Of a DNA stretch of 64,000 nucleotides, positions 1 through 8,879 are shown one piece after another; position 1 is the first letter of the stretch; every line of letters starts with the position of its first letter. Made by a program: the position numbers and the translations under genes. The stretch is from JBBQLG01 sp964251665 (GTDB lineage: Bacteria; Bacteroidota; Bacteroidia; Cytophagales; Spirosomataceae), in assembly GCA_964251665.1 (NCBI GenBank), contig CAXUKO010000001.1:186001-250000 (forward strand). Reading direction: 5' to 3'. Below the pieces are notes generated by a model. The model was not told the DNA's origin, did no database searches, and saw nothing but the letters and a program-made list of their open reading frames with translations.

Positions 1-454
1 AGCGACGGTCTACCAGCAAATCCTGTTCACCCACCACATTGATCGTTGAGTAAAGTGGATGCCTGGGGTGCAACAACACATTATAGGAAATGTCAATCAC
101 CGCAGAGGGTACTCCCAAACCCATATCCAATGGGTTTAGCAACCACTCACTAAAGATCCGCTGGGTCAAAGGCAAGGCAGTTGGTTCAGCCCATTCATCG
201 GGTAGTAACTCCGGGTAGATCCAGCGAACCTCACCCTCCGGCAGCTCCAGCGTAAAGAGTCGTAAACGGGGAAGTTGATCGTAGGCCACTTTCGGAAAAT
301 GAACGAGTGTCTCCAGCAGGGCCAACTCTGGGGAACCCGCCGTGTACAGGATACCCTGGCCCGGTGGATTCCAGCGGCCACCAGTCCGTTCTGCCCCAAT
401 TACCGAAAGAGGGTCATGCCAATAAGGCTCTTTAAGAATACGATATACGTTCAT
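1..454 (-). CDS. RES-domain toxin, 3' end beyond window
   Basis: The reverse strand from an ATG at 454 reads MNVYRILKEPYWHDPLS and stays open to the window edge (151 codons seen). It carries the RES-family signature: Arg in ERTGGRWNPPGQGILYTA, Glu in PELALLETLVH, and Ser near VPSAVIDIS. RES toxins are known to deplete NAD+ in the cell. The start lies five bases after the stop of the Xre antitoxin gene, the usual antitoxin-first arrangement, so the two are probably co-transcribed. The C-terminus is outside the window, so completeness cannot be judged. Confidence 0.85.
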   Translation of the reverse strand, partial: MNVYRILKEPYWHDPLSVIGAERTGGRWNPPGQGILYTAGSPELALLETLVHFPKVAYDQLPRLRLFTLELPEGEVRWIYPELLPDEWAEPTALPLTQRIFSEWLLNPLDMGLGVPSAVIDISYNVLLHPRHPLYSTINVVGEQDLLVDRR

Positions 455-459
455 TCCGC

Positions 460-1032
460 TCAACTGAAAACTCCAGCTTCAATGCGGATAAAAACGTTAT
501 CTACTAATTTATACCCCGTGATGGTGTCCAATACAGACAAAGGCGTAGGATAGAGCGCTTTATCGGCTACGTTTACCGGTCGTTTTGCCAAGCGTTCCCG
601 GCGGGCTACAGCTGCCACCGACAAATCGGGAGGAGCCTCTCTGGTTCCCATCTCGTTCATGGGCTTGGGTGTGTACGGGGCGGCTGGTACAGTAAAGCCC
701 AGTTCGGGGGTAGCCAGTTCTGCTAATGGTGTACGCAGCCACTCGTAGAAGGCGGATTGCTGCCCGTCAAAGACAGCCAGCCCATGCCCAAATAGTTTTT
801 CCAGGAGGAGGAGTCGTTCAGAGAGGGGCACCGAGAGATCGCCCTGATGCTGATTATAGAGGTTCCGTTCCGTAACGCCCAGTATGAAGGCCATCTCTTT
901 CTTGGTCAGGCCAGCTAATGCTGCTACCTGATCGACTTGAGCGCGCGGGAGTTTGCGACGGGCCTGTAGGATGAGGTCCTTAGTAGGGAATCCCCACCCT
1001 GAAGCTGAGTAAGAGTCGGAAGATACAGCCAT
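460..1032 (-). CDS. Xre/MbcA/ParS-type antitoxin (DUF2384) of RES toxin
   Basis: A 190-residue protein with an N-terminal helix-turn-helix-like part (about residues 35-70, AGLTKKEMAFILGVTERNLY). Its C-terminal DUF2384 toxin-binding domain ends in TPLSVLDTITGYKLVDNVFI-RIEAGVFS. Family members bind and silence the RES toxin and usually repress their own promoter. It lies directly upstream of the RES gene with a 5-base gap. The antitoxin is slightly longer than many in the family, because of a proline-rich linker around residues 115-150. Confidence 0.85.
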   Translation of the reverse strand: MAVSSDSYSASGWGFPTKDLILQARRKLPRAQVDQVAALAGLTKKEMAFILGVTERNLYNQHQGDLSVPLSERLLLLEKLFGHGLAVFDGQQSAFYEWLRTPLAELATPELGFTVPAAPYTPKPMNEMGTREAPPDLSVAAVARRERLAKRPVNVADKALYPTPLSVLDTITGYKLVDNVFIRIEAGVFS

Positions 1033-1243
1033 AAGTGCAGAAGTTTTGCATGAATATAACTGAAATTTTTCAGAGGGTGTTCCTGGCTGTACATGGAGTT
1101 AGATAACCCGAGAGGTTATCCCGAAGCAGATGTCACTTATGCTTTACACGCCAAATAGCTGTACTACTTAGAAGCTGTTTGGGTTAAGAGTGAGCCCCGT
1201 TAGGGGCGGCATCTTTGTAGAAGAAATTGGAGAGTCAAGAGAT

Positions 1244-1300
1244 ATAGTTCCGTAGGAACGGCATCTTGAGTTATTTAAGATGCCGTTCCTACGGAACTAT
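1244..1300. repeat. Perfect 24-bp inverted repeat
   Basis: Arms at 1244-1267 (ATAGTTCCGTAGGAACGGCA...) and 1277-1300 are exact reverse complements around a 9-base loop. They sit in the 450-base gene-free stretch 1033-1482. There is no T-run after either arm, so this looks more like a dispersed REP-type palindrome than a terminator. A shorter cousin of its end (GGCGGCATCTTTGTAG) occurs at about 1205-1220. No gene is seen in this stretch. Confidence 0.8.
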
Positions 1301-1413
1301 GGTCTACTTTATTGCTGACTTGATCTACAAAGATACCTTGCCTACCGGCACTTATAGCTAATTCAAACAGCTACTTACACCAGTTGTTTTTTCATGCCTG
1401 CCAGTAACTTAAC

Positions 1414-1468
1414 TGCCCCCCTGAAAGAGACGGTGTCAGTCAATGAGCAAAGTCTCCTTCAGGGGGCA
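1414..1468. terminator. Stem-loop downstream of NTF2-like gene
   Basis: Arms 1414-1431 (TGCCCCCCTGAAAGAGAC) and 1452-1468 pair almost fully around a 20-base loop, just past the stop of the leftward gene at 1483. The position suits a transcription end, but no clear T-run follows on the minus strand. Confidence 0.45.
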
Positions 1469-1482
1469 TAGGTGAACAATTC

Positions 1483-1917
1483 TTAATTCGGCAGGGGCGA
1501 AAACTGCACACTGGCAATCTTCCAGTTGGTACCTACTCTGGCGCAAACGACCGTAAACGCCACCTGATTATTGAACGCCTGATTCTGTAACGTGCCTTTT
1601 TGCTTCCAGTTGCCCACTACAATGGCGGCATCGTTATTATAGACACGGGGTTTTCCCACATTGGACGTTGTTCCCGTATCGACAACCAGATACCCACCGT
1701 CCAGGGCTTGTGTAAACAGACTTTTATCGGCTGTTTGGCCGTCAGGACCCGTTAGCATAAAATCGTCGGTTACAATGCTGCCAAACGCTTTTGCATCTTC
1801 ATCGAGCATGGCTTTGAAAAAAGTAGTCGTCAGCGCAGCCGGGTCGGCACTGGTTGTTGCCTGAGCGAACGCGCCGGTTGTCAGGATGAGCAGGAGTAGG
1901 GAGCCTAAATACTTCAT
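1483..1917 (-). CDS. Secreted NTF2-like (DUF4440/SnoaL-type) protein
   Basis: A 144-residue protein with a clear signal peptide (MKYLGSLLLLILTTGAFAQA, cleavage likely near residue 20). The rest is an NTF2/SnoaL-like fold: FFKAMLDEDAKAFGSIVTDDFMLTGPDG is the typical DUF4440 opening helix and turn, and the end (VCARVGTNWKIASVQFSPLP) matches the closing strands. It is probably periplasmic. Such proteins are often binding or enzyme-like domains of unknown substrate, and nothing here fixes one. It stands alone between two inverted repeats and pbpC, on the same strand as pbpC. Confidence 0.7.
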   Translation of the reverse strand: MKYLGSLLLLILTTGAFAQATTSADPAALTTTFFKAMLDEDAKAFGSIVTDDFMLTGPDGQTADKSLFTQALDGGYLVVDTGTTSNVGKPRVYNNDAAIVVGNWKQKGTLQNQAFNNQVAFTVVCARVGTNWKIASVQFSPLPN

Positions 1918-2006
1918 TAGCTTTCAAGGGGGGTAGTTTGTTTTCTGACCCGAAAGTTGGCTAAAAATGCAGACAAGTTGTTTACCAGACGGTTAAGTTA
2001 TACTGA

Positions 2007-4379
2007 TCACTCGGGCCGCACCAGAATGCGGATGTCCTGATGACGTCCCTTATCATCGGCACAGGAAATCTTTAAGCGGCCGGGCACAGGAGCAAAAAAC
2101 ACGGCATCACCCGGTCGGGAGCGACGGTAGAATTTATCATTCAGGTACCAGAATACCGTCTGAACATCATTGGTAGCTAAACAACTCAGCTGCATCTGGG
2201 CGGGCTGGCGAGTGGACACAAAATACTCGCTGCCGTTGTTCGGGCTGGTGATCGTCAGGGCGGGCTTTACCGTAGTGACGGCGGCAAACACGCGCTCGCA
2301 GGCCGGGTTATGGGGCGGGATGGCCTCGTAAGGAATCTGCTGCGCTTTGTAATACGCCAGTAATTCGGGAACGAGGTTCGGGTAGGTGCGGGCTACTGCT
2401 CCCGCTGAGGGTGAGCAATGCGCACAGTACGAGACGGTGCCAGCCGGGTCGGTAAACACCACTGTTCGGTGCTGGCAGCGCTGGCTGCGGGATACGCCTT
2501 CGATGGCGTAGTCTGTGGTGCGGTTCCCGCAGAACTCGTTGGGTAAATCGCCACTCTCGGGGCAAATCTGCCGCATGGTGAGCCGTGACGACTTGCCGCC
2601 CGGTACCCGGAACCAGCCCCGCGCCGAATTATAATCCAGCGCGTTAAATAATTGAAATAGCAGCGGGGTCGCCGTATTAGCCCCACTCAGTTCGGGTACA
2701 CCCATGCCCGAAAAATTACCCACCCAGACGCCAATGGTATAATGACGGTTATAGCCAATGCTCCAGGCATCACGCCGACCGTATGAGGTTCCTGTTTTCC
2801 AGGCAATGCGCGGCAGGTGGTAACTGTTATCAAAGTTATTGGGTAAATCCGGCCGGGTGATCTGGGCGAGGGTGTTCGTAATCAAAAAGGCCGCTTCCGG
2901 CGATAGCAGTTCAACACCTTTGGCTGGCGTGCTGGCGGGAGATGTACCCGTTGTTTGATAGGTCAGTGGCTTCGTTCGGCCCTCATTGGCTAAGGCAACA
3001 TAAAGCCGTGTCATTTCTTCCAGCGTCACTCCGCAGCCACCCAGAATCATGGATAAGCCAAGGTCTTTCGACTGCTTCTGAATGGTTGAAAAGCCGCTTT
3101 TCTTCAACGCATCAATAAACGATGGGGTACTTATGTCCTTCAGCAACGCTACCGCCGGAATATTCAGCGAATTGGCAAGCGCGAACTCCGCCGTGACCGG
3201 CCCGTTGAACCGGCGGTCGTAGTTCTCGGGTTCGTAACCACTGAAATTGGTGGGTACATCAATAAGTTTGGTCTTTGGTGTAATCAGCCCCGCATCAAAC
3301 GCCAGCCCGTACAACAGCGGCTTGAGCGCACTCCCCGGCGACCGCACCGCCCGCACACCATCCACCTGCCCGCCGTCGAGTGTATTCTGAAAATCGGCCG
3401 AGCCAACGTAGGCCTCTACCGCTCCCGTCTGGTTGTTGACGACCAGTACGGCCGCGTTCTGGATGCCCACTGCCCGCACCCGATTCAGGTAATTGTGCAC
3501 CAATTGCTCCGCTGCATCCTGCACGGCGGGTTGCAGGGTGGACTGCACGATGGGCGTGGCCGGGTTTTCACGTCGTAGTCGGCGGGCCAGGTGCGGAGCC
3601 AGTTGCGGAGCTTCGCGCCGACGTGCCGTGAGGGGCTCGCGCCGGGCATCGTCAATAGCAGATTCGGTAAACAGGTTTGCGGCCCGGAACTGCTCCAGCC
3701 AGCGGTTCCGAGCCTGCATAACAAACGCGTTATTCTGACCCAGCCGCAGACTCGACGGCTGATTGGGGATAATAGCCAGCGTAGTCAGTTCGGCCAGACT
3801 GAGCAATGCGGGCGGTTTGCCGAAGTAAAGCAGCGCGGCCGACTTAATGCCTTCGATGTTACTGCCATACGGAATAAGGTTCAGGTACAGTTGAAGGATT
3901 TCATCTTTGGAATAATGCCATTCCAGTTGCATAGCCCGGAACAACTCAATCAGCTTGCTCCCATACGTTCGGCTTCTTGGCTTAAGTAATCGAACAACCT
4001 GCATGGTTATGGTCGACGCGCCCGACGTTCGGCGGCCGGTCAGCAGGTTGCGGCCCATCGCCCGAAGCATAGACACCGGATTAAAACCCGGATGATAGTA
4101 AAAATAGCGGTCTTCCTTAAAGACAATCGCCTTGCGGAGACCCGGTGTGATCTCGGACAGGCTGGTATACAGTCGCCATTTGTCCTGCCGGTTTAGGAAG
4201 GCGTGCAGCACTGACCCATCCGCTGCCGTGACGACAGTAGAGTACCTAACATCTGTTCCAGGCGGAAAGCAGCGATCAATACCGACCAGAATTAGCCCAA
4301 AAGCTACCAGTCCCTTTACCCAGTATCGTTTCCACCAGTGCTGGATAATCCCGATTAATTTGGTAAAGAATGGTGTCAC
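2007..4379 (-). CDS. pbpC: Penicillin-binding protein 1C (bifunctional)
   Basis: A 790-residue inner-membrane peptidoglycan synthase. One membrane segment lies near residues 18-36. The GT51 glycosyltransferase follows (about 60-230): FKEDRYFYYHPGFNPVSM has the catalytic Glu, with GASTITMQVVRLL after it. The transpeptidase domain has SPGSALKPLLYG (SxxK serine), ANSLNIPA (SxN) and WKTGTSYGRRDAW (KTG). The C-terminal ~90 residues match the BiPBP_C domain typical of PbpC. Length fits the family. It polymerises and cross-links glycan strands in the periplasm. No alpha-2-macroglobulin partner gene is seen beside it, although one often accompanies pbpC in other bacteria. Confidence 0.95.
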   Translation of the reverse strand: MTPFFTKLIGIIQHWWKRYWVKGLVAFGLILVGIDRCFPPGTDVRYSTVVTAADGSVLHAFLNRQDKWRLYTSLSEITPGLRKAIVFKEDRYFYYHPGFNPVSMLRAMGRNLLTGRRTSGASTITMQVVRLLKPRSRTYGSKLIELFRAMQLEWHYSKDEILQLYLNLIPYGSNIEGIKSAALLYFGKPPALLSLAELTTLAIIPNQPSSLRLGQNNAFVMQARNRWLEQFRAANLFTESAIDDARREPLTARRREAPQLAPHLARRLRRENPATPIVQSTLQPAVQDAAEQLVHNYLNRVRAVGIQNAAVLVVNNQTGAVEAYVGSADFQNTLDGGQVDGVRAVRSPGSALKPLLYGLAFDAGLITPKTKLIDVPTNFSGYEPENYDRRFNGPVTAEFALANSLNIPAVALLKDISTPSFIDALKKSGFSTIQKQSKDLGLSMILGGCGVTLEEMTRLYVALANEGRTKPLTYQTTGTSPASTPAKGVELLSPEAAFLITNTLAQITRPDLPNNFDNSYHLPRIAWKTGTSYGRRDAWSIGYNRHYTIGVWVGNFSGMGVPELSGANTATPLLFQLFNALDYNSARGWFRVPGGKSSRLTMRQICPESGDLPNEFCGNRTTDYAIEGVSRSQRCQHRTVVFTDPAGTVSYCAHCSPSAGAVARTYPNLVPELLAYYKAQQIPYEAIPPHNPACERVFAAVTTVKPALTITSPNNGSEYFVSTRQPAQMQLSCLATNDVQTVFWYLNDKFYRRSRPGDAVFFAPVPGRLKISCADDKGRHQDIRILVRPE

Positions 4380-4466
4380 CGCTTTATCCCGTTTATGCAG
4401 TCGTTAAACTTTACCCTATGACCAGCGTTTATCTGACATTAGCCGTATTCACTACATTTTAATTTC

Positions 4467-5861
4467 ATGCAACTTCAATTCATGGGTGCCGCCCGTACTG
4501 TCACTGGCAGTAAGCACCTGATTACTACCGACACCGGGCAGAAGATCCTGCTCGACTGTGGCCTTTTCCAGGGTATCAACACTGACGACCTGAACCAAAA
4601 CTTTCACTTCGACCCGGCCGAAGTTGATTACATGGTGCTTTCTCATGCTCATATCGATCATACTGGTCTGATTCCCCGGCTGGTACGACAGGGCTTCAAA
4701 GGTCCCATTTATAGCACCTCCGCTACGGCCGATCTGTGCGAAATCATGCTTATGGACAGCGCCCGTATTCAGGAAACCGACCTCGAACGGGTAAACAAAC
4801 GACGCCGGAACCGACGCGAAGAGGAACTCGAACTCCTCTACGACGCCCAGGACGTCACCGAAGCCCTGGCGCGGTTCAAACCGGTAGGCTATAATACGCT
4901 GTTTTCGGTTTGCGACGGTGTTACAGCGCAATTTACCGATACGGGCCATCTACTCGGCAGTGCCGCCATCAGTCTGACCATCAACGAAAAATCGGGTACG
5001 AAACGGCTCTTTTTTAGTGGCGACATCGGGCGACCCAACGATAAAATTCTGGGTATGCCTGCTCCCTTTCCGCAGGCAGACTACATCCTCTGCGAATCGA
5101 CCTATGGCGACCGACTCCACGAAACGGAGACGGATATGAAGAGTCACTTGCTGAAAATCGTAACGGAAACGTGCGTAAAAAACCGGGGCAAGCTGCTCAT
5201 TCCGGCCTTTGCCGTAGACCGGACACAGGAACTGATTTATGCGCTTGATCAGCTCTCCAGCGAAGGTCGGCTGCCCATATTATCCGTTTATATCGACAGC
5301 CCGATGTCGGTGAAAGCGACCACGGTAATGCGCGAGCACGAAGAAGTGTTTAACCCGGAGATTCTGGCATATATCAAAAAAGACGGCGATGCCTTCGATT
5401 TTCCCAACCTGCATTATGTGTCGGCGGTGGAAGATTCCAAGGCGATCAATACCAAAGGTGGGCCGTGCATCATTATTTCGTCGTCGGGCATGGCGGAGGC
5501 CGGGCGGATCAAGCACCACATCAAAAATAACATTGAGAACCCGACCACGACTATTCTGCTGGTGGGATACTGCTCGCCGTCCAGCCTCGGCGGTGCGCTG
5601 AAACGGGGTGATAAACGGGTACACATTTTTGGCGAAGCACTTGATGTGAACGCCCGTGTGGCTGTAATGGATTCGTTTTCAGCTCATGCCGATTACCAGG
5701 AGATGCTGGAGTATTTAGCCTGTCAGAATGCAGCAGCGGTGAAAACGTTGTTTCTGGTGCATGGCGATTACGACGTTCAGCAGGTCTTTCGCGAGAAGTT
5801 ACTGGCGGCTGGTTTCCCGGATGTGCAGATTCCCGACCTCTATTCGTCAGTGCAGCTATAA
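4467..5861 (+). CDS. MBL-fold/beta-CASP RNA-processing hydrolase
   Basis: A 464-residue metallo-beta-lactamase of the CPSF73/Ysh1-like RNA-specificity class. The metal motif HxHxDH is seen in SHAHIDHTGLIPRL (about residue 59). Later metal ligands lie in DTGHLLGSA and FSGDIG. The beta-CASP part includes PAFAVDRTQELIYAL and IDSPMSVKAT. The end carries the RMMBL RNA-specificity domain (DSFSAHADYQEMLEYL, LVHGD). Such enzymes are cytoplasmic exo- or endoribonucleases. It is divergent from pbpC, with an 87-base gap between the starts. Confidence 0.88.
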   Translation: MQLQFMGAARTVTGSKHLITTDTGQKILLDCGLFQGINTDDLNQNFHFDPAEVDYMVLSHAHIDHTGLIPRLVRQGFKGPIYSTSATADLCEIMLMDSARIQETDLERVNKRRRNRREEELELLYDAQDVTEALARFKPVGYNTLFSVCDGVTAQFTDTGHLLGSAAISLTINEKSGTKRLFFSGDIGRPNDKILGMPAPFPQADYILCESTYGDRLHETETDMKSHLLKIVTETCVKNRGKLLIPAFAVDRTQELIYALDQLSSEGRLPILSVYIDSPMSVKATTVMREHEEVFNPEILAYIKKDGDAFDFPNLHYVSAVEDSKAINTKGGPCIIISSSGMAEAGRIKHHIKNNIENPTTTILLVGYCSPSSLGGALKRGDKRVHIFGEALDVNARVAVMDSFSAHADYQEMLEYLACQNAAAVKTLFLVHGDYDVQQVFREKLLAAGFPDVQIPDLYSSVQL

Positions 5862-5877
5862 TTTTTTGCGTCAATAC

Positions 5878-5909
5878 TTGCACAAGCACGCCTGGGTGCC
5901 GTATCTTTG
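5878..5909 (+). promoter_or_regulatory. Bacteroidota-type promoter of tRNA-Leu
   Basis: A -7 box TATCTTTG at 5902-5909 matches the Bacteroidota TAnnTTTG consensus. TTG at 5878-5880 serves as the -33 element with a 21-base spacer (19-20 is usual). Transcription would start about 25 bases before the tRNA. Confidence 0.6.
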
Positions 5910-5943
5910 CAGTCCCAAACAGGGAAAGTGACCCAATAGAATT

Positions 5944-6027
5944 GCCGAAGTGGTGAAATTGGTAGACACGCACGTTTCAGGGGCGTGTGTCTTTACGGAC
6001 ATGCGAGTTCGAGTCTCGCCTTCGGCA
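5944..6027 (+). tRNA. tRNA-Leu (anticodon CAG)
   Basis: An 84-base class II tRNA. The acceptor GCCGAAG (5944-5950) pairs with CTTCGGC (6020-6026), followed by discriminator A. The anticodon stem CACGT/GCGTG encloses loop TTCAGGG, giving CAG. There is a long variable arm around TGTCTTTACGGACA and a T-loop TTCGAGT. CCA is not encoded. Its 3' end is the core of the left attachment site of the CRISPR-bearing element, and the gene stays intact after integration. Confidence 0.95.
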
Positions 6028-6029
6028 CA
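6007..6029 (+). other. attL core (23-bp direct repeat, left copy)
   Basis: The 23 bases from the T-arm to just past the discriminator (GTTCGAGTCTCGCC...GGCACA) are repeated exactly at 29363-29385. The match stops at once on both sides (A6006 against C29362; A6030 against T29386), as expected for an attachment core. Confidence 0.9.
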
Positions 6030-6032
6030 ATG

Positions 6033-6077
6033 AAAAGACCTTAATTAGCTGATTGTCAGCTGATTAAGGTCTTTTTT
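6033..6077 (+). terminator. Intrinsic terminator after tRNA-Leu (element-supplied)
   Basis: Arms 6035-6052 and 6056-6073 form a near-continuous 18-bp stem (AAGACCTTAATTAGCTGA), with a TTG loop and a run of six T ending at 6077. It lies inside the element, so the element restores both the tRNA end and a terminator. Confidence 0.85.
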
Positions 6078-6405
6078 ATTTTCACGGTGTACGGAATGGT
6101 GTACGGTTATGGTCCATACATATACCTGATAAAGTCCATTGAGGTTAAATCTATAGTTGAATTCTCACTACAATAGCTAGATTACGATTGAGACTTTACT
6201 AAGTAGATCGTTCTCCGCAGTCCACTAATTTTAATTCAACTCGTAGGGCGTCTTAACTTATACCTATTCCATTCTCTGTGGAATCAGCCTATATCTGGAA
6301 ATATCTACCGCTTGCTAAATAGCAACAAGCTATCAATTAGATATATGATATAATTATCACTTCTTTGATTATGTTGGCAGGCGATTTCTCCCGTCCTCTT
6401 ACTTA
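6078..6405. other. Left-end non-coding region of the element
   Basis: This is 328 AT-rich bases without a gene. Near its left side are two direct copies of GTGTACGG (6087-6094 and 6099-6106), the first extended to GTGTACGGAAT, a motif shared with the integrase promoter. The rest is the likely promoter region of the WYL regulator. No clear TAnnTTTG box is seen. Confidence 0.6.
6087..6106 (+). repeat. GTGTACGG direct repeats at element left end
   Basis: GTGTACGGAAT at 6087-6097 is followed at 12-base spacing by GTGTACGG at 6099-6106. The 11-mer recurs twice, as an inverted pair, at 29190-29235 near the right end. These are candidate integrase or excisionase arm sites; function is inferred only from position and sharing. 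Confidence 0.55.
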
Positions 6406-7323
6406 ATGAACGATTCAGCTAAACTCCGTCGGCAACTCCACATCATCCGCTGTCTTGATAAACCCTACACCTATCCGTCAGCTCAACAAATCAACGAGTA
6501 CCTCCGCCAGCACGAGATCGACAAAACGTCCATAGCCACGGTTGAGCGGGACATACGCGACATTCGGGCGGACTATGACATCACCATTACCTATGAGCGT
6601 CAGAAGCGGGGTTATTTTCTGGACCTGCCCGACGACGAAGACATCAGCAACTTTCGGGACTTTGTCCGGCTCCTCGAACGACGTGAACGGTTAGAGGTGC
6701 TTACCCAGTCAGGACGGTCAGTAGCGCAGTATGTGCAACTGGAGCAAAATGAGGGATTTCGGGGCCTCGACCTGATGGCTCCGCTCTGGAACGCATTGCA
6801 ACGTAAGTTGGTCGTCACGTTTCATTATCAGAACTACACCGAGAACAACGGCCGACAACGCCACGTTGAGCCGGGATTACTGTTTGAGTTTCGTAATCGC
6901 TGGTATCTTGATGGGTTCGATCTGGGCCCGAAGGGGGGCCAACGCACCTTTGGTCTTGACCGGATGGGCGATCTAGGACTCACTCCACAGGCTATACAAC
7001 CCAACCGAGGTATAGATTACCGAGCCGCTCGTCGGCACGTAATTGGTGTAACGGCACCGCCTGATAGTCCCGTTGAGCGCGTAGTGCTGCGATTTCGTCG
7101 GCCCGAGGCTGAGTATGTACTATCGCTACCCATGCATTGGAGTCAGCAGATTCTTTCGGAGACATCAACGTCCATTGATTTCGTGATGAACGTTGTCATC
7201 AATCACGAATTGGAGCGGGAAGTTATGGCTTACGGCGAGGAAGTCGAAGTGCTGGAGCCGAATAGTCTACGTCAGACGATTGCTGAACGGATAGAGCAAG
7301 CGGCTGCTTGCTATCAATCCTGA
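6406..7323 (+). CDS. WYL-domain transcriptional regulator beside cas operon
   Basis: A 305-residue protein. The N-terminal HTH resembles DeoR-type folds (residues 1-60, SAQQINEYLRQHEIDKTSIA then VERDIRDIRADY). A WYL domain follows at about 125-210 (KLVVTFHYQNYTENNGRQRH, then FRNRWYLDGFDLGP), and a WCX-like C-terminus ends the protein. WYL proteins bind nucleotide or nucleic-acid ligands and often control CRISPR or other defence genes. It precedes cas6 by 83 bases on the same strand. That gap contains a 7-bp inverted repeat that could be its operator. Repressor or activator role cannot be told from sequence. Confidence 0.85.
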   Translation: MNDSAKLRRQLHIIRCLDKPYTYPSAQQINEYLRQHEIDKTSIATVERDIRDIRADYDITITYERQKRGYFLDLPDDEDISNFRDFVRLLERRERLEVLTQSGRSVAQYVQLEQNEGFRGLDLMAPLWNALQRKLVVTFHYQNYTENNGRQRHVEPGLLFEFRNRWYLDGFDLGPKGGQRTFGLDRMGDLGLTPQAIQPNRGIDYRAARRHVIGVTAPPDSPVERVVLRFRRPEAEYVLSLPMHWSQQILSETSTSIDFVMNVVINHELEREVMAYGEEVEVLEPNSLRQTIAERIEQAAACYQS

Positions 7324-7344
7324 AATCTTTTCATTTTCTGATTG

Positions 7345-7369
7345 CACTCCCACAACTTTTGAGGGAGTG
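7345..7369 (+). promoter_or_regulatory. Inverted repeat in front of cas6
   Basis: CACTCCC (7345-7351) and GGGAGTG (7363-7369) pair across 11 bases, 37 bases before the cas6 start. It may be an operator for the neighbouring WYL protein, or a weak hairpin between the two genes. No T-run follows. Confidence 0.4.
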
Positions 7370-7406
7370 ACTACTCACCTTTGACACACTAAGCCAATAC
7401 ATACCC

Positions 7407-8075
7407 ATGCGTCTACAATTACAACTGACCCCTAACACCCAGCCGGTTCCGTTTACGTACCTCTATAATTTGGTTGGCTCATTACACAAATGGATTGGAG
7501 ACAACAACTCTCTACACGACGGAATGAGTTTATACAGCTTTGGGCGATTGACCGGAGCCGAAAAGATAGGGAAACACCTCTATTTCCCGCATGGTGCAAC
7601 CTGGTCAGTCAGTTTCCAGGATAGCGACTATGCCTGGGCGTTGGCCAAAGGAATTTTAAGGGATGACAGCCTTGCTTTTGGGATGCGGGTTACTGAAGCA
7701 AATGAGATGACTATGCCTTCTTTCGCGAAGCGCGTTCGATTGGCTACCGACGGTGAAATCGTTGTCCGCACGAAGCGACCGGATGGTAGTCGTCAATACT
7801 TGCTTTGGTCGGACGAAGCGGCTGATGATAAAATGACGCAACTTATGCGGAAGAAGTTGCAGGCGGCTGGCTATGATGAATCTCACCAAAACATCAGCAT
7901 CCGGTTTGACCGGCACTATGAAAAAGCCCGCACCCGGCTTATGGATGTGAAGGGCATTCAACATCGGGGCAGCGTGTGTCCGGTCATTATCGAAGGCACC
8001 CCCGAGGCCATCGAATTTGCCTGGCTGGTCGGTGTTGGCGAACTGACGGGCAGCGGCTTTGGTGCATTGGTGTAA
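7407..8075 (+). CDS. cas6: CRISPR endoribonuclease Cas6
   Basis: A 222-residue RAMP protein, a usual Cas6 length. The N-terminus has the family pattern YLYNLVGSLHKWIGD and LYSFGRL. The C-terminal glycine-rich loop GVGELTGSGFGALV (about 209-222) is the hallmark G-loop. It cuts the array transcript within each repeat; with this repeat the usual cut would leave an eight-base ATTGAAAG 5' handle. Candidate catalytic His residues lie near positions 27 and 37, unproven. It is first in the cas operon, 18 bases before cas5. Confidence 0.88.
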   Translation: MRLQLQLTPNTQPVPFTYLYNLVGSLHKWIGDNNSLHDGMSLYSFGRLTGAEKIGKHLYFPHGATWSVSFQDSDYAWALAKGILRDDSLAFGMRVTEANEMTMPSFAKRVRLATDGEIVVRTKRPDGSRQYLLWSDEAADDKMTQLMRKKLQAAGYDESHQNISIRFDRHYEKARTRLMDVKGIQHRGSVCPVIIEGTPEAIEFAWLVGVGELTGSGFGALV

Positions 8076-8093
8076 CAAAAACCTTTTCTGAAT

Positions 8094-8879
8094 ATGGAAA
8101 AAATTGACCTAAGTTTTTTTACTGAGCCGCCTGAACTGACCGTTACGGCCATGTTACAAATTGACGCGCTGGCCCCGCTGTCGATGGTGGCCGCTCAGCC
8201 GGGGGCGTACTATCGGAGCCAACCCGCCCCAACAGATTTCATGCTCTATGGCCTGCTGGAAAACGCGTTGGGCTGGCATTTGTCCGATACGCCCCGTAAG
8301 CAGGTAATGGACGACCTTAAAAAATTAGTGAGGAAGGCGGCTAAGAAAGATAAAACGTGGGCAGAATCGCCCTGGATTATCACCAAACCCACTGGATCGC
8401 CCGAAATTGGATTCGTGAGTCTGTTGCAATACCACGTTCTGTTTGAGGGACCGCACGTATTTCCGGCCGTTGACACCTTCGATGATTTATGGTCGCAGCA
8501 ATTGCGCGATACGGGCCGCTCATTCTTTGGCGGGAGTCGACACTACGATGCGTCACTATCTGACCTGATGACACGCCAACGCCGGGGTGAGATCGAGTTC
8601 GGCGACCGGGCAGAGCATGAATATCTTACCGATGAAACCTTGCAACAGGCACCGGAAGGGGCCAAGATTCAATACAAATCAGTACGGAGTCGATTCCCGC
8701 ATTACTACGTCAGCCCGACGGTTCGGGAATATGTCATTCCTAAAAGCCCTTATTTGTTTCGGCTTCGGACAACGCCAACGGTTTCGGCTCTGCTAAAAAG
8801 CGCCTTCGCTGATCCGGCTGCTCCGCTGTACGTAGGTTCCAATGATGGCTGGGTGGATGTAAACTACGAAGAACTATGA
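8094..8879 (+). CDS. cas5: CRISPR Cascade subunit Cas5
   Basis: A 261-residue protein between cas6 and the large subunit. A RAMP-like start after a short extension (TVTAMLQIDALAPLSMVAAQ) and the segment ADTMLYG-type FMLYGLLENALGWHL match the Cas5 region that grips the crRNA 5' handle. Its stop overlaps the start of cas8 by ATGA (8876-8879), so translation is probably coupled. The place of cas5 before cas8, rather than after cas7, differs from the common I-B order. The assignment rests mainly on position and weak motif likeness. Confidence 0.75.
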   Translation: MEKIDLSFFTEPPELTVTAMLQIDALAPLSMVAAQPGAYYRSQPAPTDFMLYGLLENALGWHLSDTPRKQVMDDLKKLVRKAAKKDKTWAESPWIITKPTGSPEIGFVSLLQYHVLFEGPHVFPAVDTFDDLWSQQLRDTGRSFFGGSRHYDASLSDLMTRQRRGEIEFGDRAEHEYLTDETLQQAPEGAKIQYKSVRSRFPHYYVSPTVREYVIPKSPYLFRLRTTPTVSALLKSAFADPAAPLYVGSNDGWVDVNYEEL

